Origin: Neurospora intermedia
Taxonomy: Eukaryota; Ascomycota; Sordariomycetes; Sordariales; Sordariaceae
Reading direction: 5' to 3'
Assembly (NCBI GenBank): GCA_037102815.1
Contig: BTPP01000001.1
Coordinates: 4,179,001 to 4,243,000, forward strand
Length of the DNA stretch: 64,000 bases
In this document: positions 56,462 through 64,000 of the stretch, in pieces
Numbering within the stretch: position 1 is the first letter of the stretch
How the letters are laid out: each line of letters starts with the position of its first letter
Notes under the pieces: generated by a model
The model's input: only the letters and a program-made list of their open reading frames with translations
Told to the model about the DNA's origin: nothing
Database searches by the model: none
Position numbers and translations under genes: made by a program

Positions 56462-57171
56462 ATGTCAAAGCTCAATCTCAATCTGTCTGCCTCATTGAAC
56501 ATTTTCAAGCTTATCGCTAAGCCGTCACTATGTCTGCCCCACGCTACAGTTCCAACGTTCAATGACCTGCCCATCCCTCTTAACAAAGCCTTCTCGGGCA
56601 ATGGCGAGAAGAAGGTTGACATAAAGGCTGTCGTGCTCGACAAAGATGACTGCTTTGCCTATCCTGACCACAATGAAGTGTATGAGGCTTACAAGGTGGG
56701 TTGTCTCTCGTCCCAATTCCATTCAGGAACGCTTTGACTGATTAAGCCAAGGAACGCATGGAGGCTCTACGAGCAGCATACCCAGGACGCCGTCTTCTGA
56801 TCGTCTCCAACACTGCTGGTGCCCTAAGCTGGGACAAGGACGGCCAGATGGCTTCCGCAGTTGAAAAGGCCACCGGCATCACTGTTCTCCCTCATGGTGT
56901 GAAAAAGCCAGGCTGTGGAGACGAGATTATGTCCTACTTCCGTGCCCACCCAGAAACCGGTGTCACCAGTCCTCACCAGATCGCCGTCGTGGGAGACCGA
57001 CTGGCCACTGACATGATGCTTGCCAACATGATGGGCAGCTATGGCATCTGGATCAAGGATGGAGTTGTTCCCCACCAGCAGAAGAGTATCGTAAGTGAAA
57101 ACCTGCAACCACAGCTGCGTGATAAGCTGAAGTCTTTTGCTGACTGGGACATGATAGTGGTCGAGAGTTGA
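56462..57171 (+). CDS. gep4: Mitochondrial phosphatidylglycerophosphatase Gep4
   Basis: Two exons, 56462-56695 and 56752-57171, encode 217 residues. The intron has a GTGGGT donor, a GACTGATT branch site and a CCAAG acceptor. Gep4 is a HAD phosphatase of the mitochondrial inner membrane that converts phosphatidylglycerophosphate to phosphatidylglycerol in cardiolipin synthesis. Seen motifs: motif I VVLDKDDCFAYP (DxD near residues 60-64), motif II LIVSNTAGALSWD, a conserved lysine in VKKPGCGDEI and motif III AVVGDRLATDMMLANMMGS. The N-terminal SLNIFKLIAKPSLCLPHATV matches fungal Gep4 and supports the ATG at 56462 over one at 56414. No strong classical presequence is evident. Confidence 0.9.
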
Positions 57172-58900
57172 GAGGACTGTTGCGCCCTTCCTTGTATCCC
57201 GTGGTTATACCGCTCCTGAACCAGTGAGCCCCTTTGAGTAACTGCATTTGTGCCTCTCCAGAGAAAGAAGACAGCATGTAGCAATGTATGTTTTCTGCAT
57301 ATCCCCAGGAGCTGAGGTGGGTTCTGTTTTTTCTTTCGAATCTGTGCCCCATTCTCTTTGATTGTTCCGTCCTCGTTGTTCTCCTCTACGTTGTGGTTGT
57401 GCCCTTTTCCTATGCCTTGCTTGTTGTGTCCATTGCCTACGAAGCATGTTTCTTGTCTCGCTTAGTGGTGGTTTCTGGCGCGAGGGAAACAGGCGTGCTT
57501 CAGATTTTCCTCTCAGCTGCCGGGCCTGTCTTTCCATCTGTCTGCGCGATTATCAGAGTTCTCGAGCAACGTTAAGGATACCGTTTTGACTATAAGCGAC
57601 AGTGTCGTGTGGCTGAGCCGACTGGTCGCTGGTTTGATATCAGTCCCGTTGAAAAGCAGCAGGGAACGCTACCAACGGATATGTTAGCAAAGACACAATA
57701 GTTGGACACATCGAGCAGACCCCATGGAGAACCTGTTCCCGGCAATATCGGGTGTGCGAACAAAGCACGCAAGCTTGTTTACTGGTCGGTGAACAACACG
57801 TTATTTAGTGTCATATCTCTTTGGCAGCTGGTTTCGCTACGTGTTCGGACTCCTTTTTTTTTTCTGATTTGTGTCGAGTGAGTGTCGAGTGAATGTCGGA
57901 GAACCTTATACGTGGACAGGACCGACGACCGTCACAATGGATTTATGATTGAATCGAAAACGAACCTAGTGGTTGGCAAAGAACGGGCTAGATCAGGACA
58001 ATTCTAATAGGATGTTGCTAATGTGGTGAAGGTTGTTCAAGGTTCTTCCAAAGGCCTTGAGAGTGACTGAGGAGTGTTCGGTAGTAGTCGTGTGCGTCGG
58101 AAAAAAGTCGAATCCACAACGACGACCTTGCCAGTACCTTTGCTGCCTACAGGCTTCGATAGCAGGTTACTCATCATTTCACTCTCGTGGCCAGCGAGCA
58201 GTTAGTCGGTGAATGGTATCTGGAGGCCACAGACTTGCCGGCCGGTCTGGGTGGTTCTGCTGGGATGCTCTGGCAGCTGCCAGGAACGCCGTTGGTGGCC
58301 ATGTCCACCTATCTCGTCACCCATAGTTAAAGGCCATTGTCGACCCACAACGTCCTCTCGCCAAACCTCCGAACTGTTTGCCGTCCCAATCCATCGTCGT
58401 CATTCGGTGCTTCGAGATCTGTTCTCGAAGACGTCAACTGCACAACTGATAAGGTTGGCACAAGGCAATCGCACAAGTTCTGGATCCCCTTCCATAACCC
58501 AAAAGGAGGCCCAATTCTCAAAATTCGGAGGGCAGCCACGGAGATTCACTTGCGGATCAGCTTTGGTAAAATCTCACTCCAGAGGTATACGCTGTCATAC
58601 AATCTTTTGCCTCCATCGTTTTCTCCGCCGTTGAGCGATCTGGTCGCGTTCGGAGCGGACGAGTGCGAGTAACGAGATAGGTGGTGGTAGGCATCCGATC
58701 GGCCCCAGAAATTTGGACAAGCCTTGTTTGTCGTCTGATATAGACGGAAACGTTGGATGTGTCACGGCTGTCTTGAATAAAGGCCCCGACAATATCACTA
58801 GTTCAGGTTTTGTTGTTCCACCGCTTTAACTCCTCCTTCACTGGATCACTTCTCAGACGGTTGTCACTGTGGGCTTCCGAGGGTTGCCATCAGAACCTCC
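57172..58900. other. Gene-poor intergenic region
   Basis: About 1.7 kb after gep4 with no supported gene; frames at 57288-57575 and 58209-58672 show no family resemblance. It contains the gep4 3' UTR and distal promoter of the 59244 gene. A TCGAGTGAGTGTCGAGTGA direct duplication lies near 57876-57893. Confidence 0.45.
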
Positions 58901-58908
58901 TATAAAAG
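58901..58908 (+). promoter_or_regulatory. TATA box of the SANT-like gene
   Basis: TATAAAAG, a full consensus, flanked by 6-base inverted arms (CCTCCT at 58896 and AGGAGG at 58909) and followed by a C/T-rich start-like region (58920-58960). Confidence 0.6.
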
Positions 58909-59004
58909 AGGAGGGGCTGTCGTCTCCTTCTCCCCTTTTCTTCGTCCTTTAAAGGGCTTTTCCATCAGAGCTAACCTCCCTTACGACTATCGCGAGGAAC
59001 ACAG

Positions 59005-59090
59005 GTATGTCGTCCTCTACTCTACTTAGTTTCCTTTTTTCCTACATGTCGTCCTTCGGCGCCATCTTTTTCCAGAGCTGACTTCTTCAG
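59005..59090 (+). other. Probable 5' UTR intron of the SANT-like gene
   Basis: GTATGT donor at 59005, GCTGACT branch site near 59078 and TTCAG acceptor at 59086-59090. Removal would delete two ATGs that precede the real start at 59244. Confidence 0.5.
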
Positions 59091-59243
59091 AACTCACCCT
59101 TTAAGCACATCTCCGCCGACAATCGTCCATCATTCTTTGCCGTACAACTGGTTTTCATTCTTGCTTCAGCCACCTTGCCGCATATCACAGACCTTCCGTC
59201 TCACAGCTGCCATCGGGGACCTGCCATTCCTGACTTCGACGCA

Positions 59244-60786
59244 ATGGGTGGCAAGCAATGGGCGAAAGAAGAGGAGCTCGTCTTCTGGAAGTCTGTCGTC
59301 CCCAAGTCGCCCAAGCGCGTCGGAGGAGATAGACAGCATCGCGAAATGTCCTGGAAGGACTGCGCTGCTTGGATGCAACGACGCATGGCCAGCATCTTCA
59401 AAGAGCCGCGACGAACCTACACCGAACTGTGTCTCTGTGAGTCTTCCTTCCGTTGTCTCAAGCCCGTTCGTGAGCTGATCAGGACCAGTTGAGCATTACT
59501 TTCAGAACGCTGAGAAGGAGAAATTTTCTCCCCACGCGGAAGTATTAGTACGACGATATCTTGCGCAGAGTATGTACACAACGATACCCCTTTGTCTTTT
59601 GTCTATACTCCTGTCACTGTTGGAGAAAATACTAACGGTAATTGTTCTGTCTCCAGAGAGAGCAGATGGAGTTCGTCACGGTCAGGGCAACGGTGAGGCA
59701 AACGATCAGGGCAACGGTGAGGCAAACGATCAGGGCAACGGCCCGGGCAACAGCGACAATAACGGCATTAACGAAGAATCGCACATTCCTCAGCCTTTGG
59801 GCAACGCCGGATCCCCTATCCCCATGACACCAGCTCGCCCTCGGAGCTTGGCCACACAGAGGGCCAAAAGCACCGACCATCAAGAGGATTCTCCCTCGTC
59901 GATGTCCCCATTCGCTCCCGGTTACAACAACAGCGATGGTTATGCAAGCATTGGAAACCAGGCAAGCACTCCCAGTTACACAGGCTCGAGAGGATATACC
60001 GACCACCTTGGTCATCCTAAGCCCAGTAGGATGTCTCTTGACCCCAGCGGCAGTTTGGCCGCTCCCACGATGCCCATGGCGCCCATGGATGAGGAGGAGC
60101 TTCCTTCTCTCGCGGGCCTTCGCACGGCTTCACCCTACAGCCATGATAGTCCTGTTACCCCAGGACAATACTCTGAGGTACACTCGAGTCCGCCTATGCA
60201 GATGCCTCAAGCCATGCGCCATCATTCGGTAATCGAGAGGCAAGCTGCGAGTGCTGGCATGAGTGTTCAGGACCTCCTGAACAGCTCCCCAGCTAAACAA
60301 CATCCTTTGCCACAAGCCTATCAGGGCTCTGTCCACGACGGTTACAGCATTCAGAGCGGCTACAACTACTATCCGGGTTGTGGTCAGGATCTCGCCCAGG
60401 GATACGACAACAGCTACTCTTCAAACTATACATCGAACTATGGCCAGCCTTACGTCCAGGGATACAATGATGGCGTCCTCAGCTACAATCAAGGCTACGA
60501 CTCAAGCCCCCAAGGGCACAACAATGGCATTCAGGGCTACAACCAAGGTTATGAGTCAAGCCTCAATGGACATCCACAGAACCGCATCGATGATGCGTCC
60601 TTCCCTGCCCGAGCTGTTTCGAGAAATGCCACCCGTTCGGCTCACGAGGGCGCGACTTACAATAACGAGTACCATGGTTTCAACAGTGACAACAACTACC
60701 CGAATAGCAGTATCCCTAACGGAAGTGGAGAGCAATCAGCTGCATACAGCCGTCGTGGTCCTCAGCGGTCCGTGAATCGCGCCTGA
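59244..60786 (+). CDS. SANT/Myb-like protein with Gly/Asn/Tyr-rich repeats, function unknown
   Basis: Three exons, 59244-59436, 59489-59569 and 59657-60786, encode 467 residues; joins keep frame (TELCL/FEHYFQNAE and YLAQ/KRADGV). The N-terminal about 90 residues look like a divergent SANT/Myb-like module: KQWAKEEELVFWKSVVP, SWKDCAAWMQRRM, RTYTELCLFEHYFQN and HAEVLVRRYLAQ. The tryptophan spacing and helix-rich character support this, but the family is not certain. The rest is disordered. It contains a perfect 8-residue tandem repeat (GNGEANDQ, from 59686) and later imperfect YNQGYDSS-type repeats (about residues 290-345), resembling low-complexity Tyr/Gln/Asn domains that can phase separate. 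The ATG at 59244 is the only plausible start for the conserved part. Confidence 0.7.
59686..59745 (+). repeat. 24-bp coding tandem repeat
   Basis: Two and a half near-perfect 24-bp units encoding GNGEANDQ inside the SANT-like gene. The unit length is a multiple of three, so copy number can vary without frameshift. Confidence 0.85.
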
Positions 60787-62536
60787 ACTAGGTCAGCTAA
60801 GCTCTCACAACGGACCATGGCTTATGGCTATGACTCAAGACACATCCTACCGTATCTCCTCAACAGACATATTGCTTGCTTTACCACTTTAGCTTCGTCA
60901 GGTAAAGCGTTTTCTTTATTTTGGTCTCCAGGTTGCATTCATCTCTCCGGTCTTTCCGTTCGCGAGATCTCCATCATCATCAGTAACCTCAGAGGCAGCT
61001 TTCATTTCTTCGAAGCAGCATTCGAAAAAGGCGTTAGGGAGTTGAAAAGGTTCCGCGGCGCTTTTCTTTTCGGTTCGGCTCAGTCCTTTATTCAGCATTT
61101 TATTTACCTTCATTCGGAGGTGTAATACGCGCCTACACCTCGCGAGCATCGATAACCGTCATACTTATCTTATGGCCTTCCATTTTCCCCTCGCGACCCA
61201 TCGGCTTATTTTCTTCAGCATCGCATTTCTTATCCTGTCGCCTCTCAAAAACAGAGTAATTTAAGCGAGCATTCGAGGAGACGCGCGCAAGCAGGGGGCC
61301 TCTTGATGAAGGAGGCATGGCTGTTCAGAGCAGCGAATGAACATAGCATAATTAATAGATAAAAGATCCACAAGGAAGGATGAAGAAAAAACAAAGGTAA
61401 AAAAAAAAAAAAAAATGAAGAAGAAAAAAAAAAATTCTTGGAAGCACCAAAGTAGACGGAGACATAGACAGTTAACGAAGGTCTGATTTCCTTAAACATT
61501 CAGCAGTTTCAGTTCAAAATATCCCCATCCTACTGTTCCAGTCTATCCCGGACTTTTTCGCCCTGATTTCTGTTCAGGAGACGAAGGGGGAGGACAGTTG
61601 GCGAGGAAAAGATGTGACAGATACACATGTCCTGGGCCGCCCCAGTAAACTGTTATCTTTCAGCATTCGTCTTTTCCATCACCTTACAGTGTTCGGGAGA
61701 ATCTGCGATCTTAGCGGAGGAAGATGAGAGCTAGGGCTGTTTTCCTATGCAGAATCGAGGCGAGCCAGTGCTTTTTCTTAGACCAGGACAGGTGTCTTAC
61801 GTCCTATGGTAAGAAATATCTGGGGGTGTACCTTAGCGATCAATGATAAAAAGCACTAAAATCGAGAATTGATTTTCATTTAACATTAGTTGAGTGACTC
61901 TGTGAAACGCGTGAAATCAAAGATAGTAGAGGTATTGAGAGACGCCTATGTGATGGCAGGCCGGCAAGGTGTTTCGTTGTTGTATGCCTGCTTTCGAATC
62001 AAGGAAAGGTACTCAATAGTGACAAACTGCAGTGGCGACGAGGACACCGAGATATGTCACAGATGTCAAATAATGAATTATGAATTCGGGGGAAAGAACA
62101 TGTTTCGCCGTACAAGGCGACCGTTAATATAAGCGGCTTCCAGAAGCCGGAAGGAAGAATGAGGTGCCATTGAAGGCGGGGACGTTCCCCGCGAACCATT
62201 CAGCTTCACTTGCCGGAACTACGACGACTGTGTATCTTCAAATGACACCGCCGAGATACGCCTTCTAAACGCAAGTCAGTGTACTTCCTTGTTCTTCCTC
62301 TTCATATTTACCTACCTACCTTTTCCCTTTACACTCCTCGCTATTCTTCACGAACTCTTGGTCCAGATCTTTCCCATTGATTATCACCGGATACCCCCAC
62401 TTATCACAACTACTGAACATCAAACCACGGCGACATCTTTTCATTCTATCAACATTCGCGAGCCATTACGTCCACAACCCAGTTAATTACTTATTGCTTG
62501 TAAATACAAGTTCAGCTTATCGCGAAGGACATCAAA
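60787..62536. promoter_or_regulatory. Intergenic region before the CutC-like gene
   Basis: About 1.75 kb in tandem orientation. It has A-rich tracts near 61398-61434 and a CCTACCTACC motif near 62310. The frame at 61890-62132 (80 codons) has no domain support. The CutC-like promoter and leader lie in the last few hundred bases. Confidence 0.45.
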
Positions 62537-63601
62537 ATGCCCTTCAAACTCGAGATCCCAATCTTTACCACCGACGTGGAAGAACACGATGTCCGTTCTT
62601 TTGAACAAATGAGTTTCAAAGAGATCCTGAAGCTCTGCCAAAACTTCAATTCTGCCGAATGTCGCCGGATCCGGCTGGAACTGAACGCCGTTGGTTCATA
62701 TGGTAAGTAAGCCATCCGTTACATCCTATTCTGGCCACCACGCGCTATTTGGGAACAAACTTGAGGGCCCAGTCAAGACTAACACAGTTGCTCACATACA
62801 GGAGACGGTGGATTAACTCCTAACATCAAAGATGCGATTTGGTTCCTTACTCACTTGCGGAAATCGGAGATCCTTACGGAAGACCAACAACCGGCCATAC
62901 GAATCATGATCCGGCCCCGAGGTGCGAAGCACGACGACAAATCCGTCTCTCCAATGATAGAAGTTCAGGACTTTCAGTACTCTGATGCCGAGCTGCTCGC
63001 AATGTGCCAGAGTATTGAAGACTTCAAGACAATGGGTCGAGATGTGCTCAGCCCGGAACGCGGCGACGGGTTCGTTTTCGGCGTGCAGAAACGAACGGAC
63101 GGTCCTTTAAGAGAGCTGATGCTTCATCCTCATGCCAACAAAAGGTTGACCTTGGCGGCCCATCCTTATCCCTGTTTCCTGCACCGCGCCTTTGACGGCG
63201 TGCTCGCGACTTCGCAGAAATACCCGGGCCTAAAGATCCCGATGGGGCGCCTTGTCGAGAAGATGAAAGCGCATGGCTTCAAAGGGGTGTTGACGTCCGG
63301 AGGATGGGGAAATGCGATCAACAACCTGGAAAGACTGGGTGAACTTGGGAGGGCGGTGCTGAAGGAAAAGGAAGAAGAAGACAAGTTTGAGTTGATAGTG
63401 GGTGGCGGCGTACGGTATGGCAACGTGTGGGACATATGCTATGCGATGAAGAAGCTGGCGCAGCACCGGGATTTTTGGTTTCATTCTTCGTGCTTGAGTG
63501 GCGAGGCCTCCCCTTATACGGAAGCATGGACTATGTTGATGAGATTGAACGCTGCAGAAGAAGCTGCAAACAATTGGACAGGGGGCTCTTGTGCGCACTA
63601 G
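62537..63601 (+). CDS. CutC-like copper homeostasis family protein, divergent
   Basis: Two exons, 62537-62702 and 62802-63601, encode 321 residues. The intron has a GTAAGT donor and an ACAG acceptor; the join reads VGSYG/DGGLTPN. CutC proteins are TIM barrels linked to copper handling, though their activity is unclear. Family blocks in order: RIRLELNAVGSYGDGGLTP, IRIMIRPRGAKHDD, YSDAELLAMCQSIEDFK, GFVFGVQKRTDGPL, FLHRAFDGV (usually TFHRAFD), HGFKGVLTSGGWGNAINN (the LTSGG motif), and LIVGGGVRYGNV. The N-terminal about 40 residues (PIFTTDVEEHDVRSFEQMS) and the C-terminal HSSCLSGE segment differ from typical CutC. Metal-binding cysteines were not identified. Assignment rests on the ordered motifs. 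Confidence 0.8.
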
Positions 63602-63938
63602 CAGGAGAGTGGGATTGGAGAAGCTTTGTCTGATGGCGGGCGGCATGATAGGCTTAATCGGTCCTAACCTAACAACCGTATGATGCAGAGAGGAGAAGGT
63701 TAAGGGAAGAAAGAAAAGAGCAATTACAGTCTGTTTGTTTTCTCTCAGTTGATAGAACAGAATGGAGAAAGCGGCAAGCAAAATGACGTTAGCAACTAAT
63801 AAGATAGATTAGGGCCAAAGTAATTTATGGGTGTTATTCGTTGGAGCTGTTGCTGAGGAACGATATGTGAATAGGAAAAAGAGAAAAAAAAAAAGAAAAA
63901 AAGAATAAAGAATGAAGAGTAAAAAAGGAGTTGGGTAG
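63602..63938. other. Short intergenic region between the CutC-like gene and tRNA-Asn
   Basis: Holds the CutC-like 3' UTR and A-rich, GAAAAA-type tracts near 63875-63910. No gene seen. Confidence 0.5.
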
Positions 63939-63943
63939 AAAAA
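63939..63943 (-). terminator. RNA polymerase III terminator of tRNA-Asn
   Basis: Five T residues on the minus strand, five bases after the discriminator base of the tRNA. Confidence 0.75.
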
Positions 63944-63948
63944 GAAAG

Positions 63949-64000
63949 CTCCCTCGGTAAGGATCGAACTTACAGCCTCCAGATTAACAGTCTGACGCGC
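63949..64000 (-). tRNA. tRNA-Asn (anticodon GUU), 3' part only
   Basis: On the minus strand the window edge enters before the anticodon arm. The anticodon stem TCAGA/TCTGG closes a CTGTTAA loop, so the anticodon is GTT. The T arm is GTAAG-TTCGATC-CTTAC and the acceptor 3' strand is CGAGGGA with discriminator G. The D arm and 5' acceptor strand are outside the window. Confidence 0.9.

Noticed and set aside
57590-57772. A tRNA-like stretch with GGTTTGATATCAGTCC
   Set aside because: No complementary acceptor or anticodon stems could be formed around it.
61890-62132. An 80-codon frame with two CxxC-like cysteines
   Set aside because: No family resemblance, no splice partner and no start context; isolated in an intergenic gap.

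Overview
The window is ordinary nuclear DNA of a filamentous ascomycete. Short spliceosomal introns (about 45-120 nt, GTRNGT donors, CTAAC/CTGAY-like branch sites, YAG acceptors), compact single-copy genes, gene-free gaps of 0.2-3 kb and many short microsatellites fit a member of the Sordariales. Protein wording and gene structure look Neurospora/Sordaria-like; that genus-level guess is inference. I see no recognisable transposon, retroelement or strongly AT-rich mutated repeat, no rRNA and no CRISPR. One partial tRNA gene closes the window.

Layout. 1-2117: 3' part of a GPI-anchored GH16 glucanase. 3376-9372: a 1998-residue FHA plus forkhead regulator of the Fhl1 type (minus). 11314-12711: a four-helix membrane protein with SH3-ligand-like repeats. 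12932-14575: a MOT1-family molybdate transporter (minus). 15283-16035: a SUR7/PalI-type membrane protein (minus). 17662-18701: an OXNAD1-like oxidoreductase. 19188-20987: a conserved fungal protein of unknown function. 21480-22156: the NDUFS5-type twin CX9C complex I subunit (minus). 22928-26191: Sec39, a Dsl1 tether subunit. 27183-27374: a doubtful zinc-finger relic. 27637-29950: INO80 subunit Ies1 (minus). 31614-33137: a six-exon 2OG-Fe(II) oxygenase. 33401-36883: a ligase-IV-like DNA ligase with an unusual tail (minus). 37507-37954: a stand-alone DUF1115/Prp3_C protein. 39312-43144: a Ulp2-type SUMO protease. 43970-45859: Rrp9/U3-55K (minus). 46619-47451: proteasome beta-4. 50489-52620: the DEAD-box helicase Ded1. 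54305-56113: Orc2 (minus). 56462-57171: Gep4, the mitochondrial PGP phosphatase. 59244-60786: a protein with a SANT/Myb-like N-terminus and repeats. 62537-63601: a divergent CutC-like protein. 63949-64000: the 3' half of tRNA-Asn(GUU) (minus).

The genes do not form a pathway cluster. They are mostly housekeeping genes for chromatin and replication, ribosome biogenesis and translation, protein turnover, membrane traffic, mitochondria and the cell wall. Several lie head to head with short shared promoters (Orc2/Gep4, Rrp9/beta-4, NDUFS5/Sec39, Ies1/oxygenase, ligase/DUF1115).

Most exon joins were derived by hand and agree in reading frame. The most distinctive points are a start codon split by an intron (AT|G) in the beta-4 gene, the ligase-IV-like protein whose usual BRCT tail is replaced by something else, a tight cluster of palindromes between orc2 and gep4, two 44-45 nt introns in the OXNAD1-like gene, and a diverged repeat around a possible C2HC zinc-finger relic.
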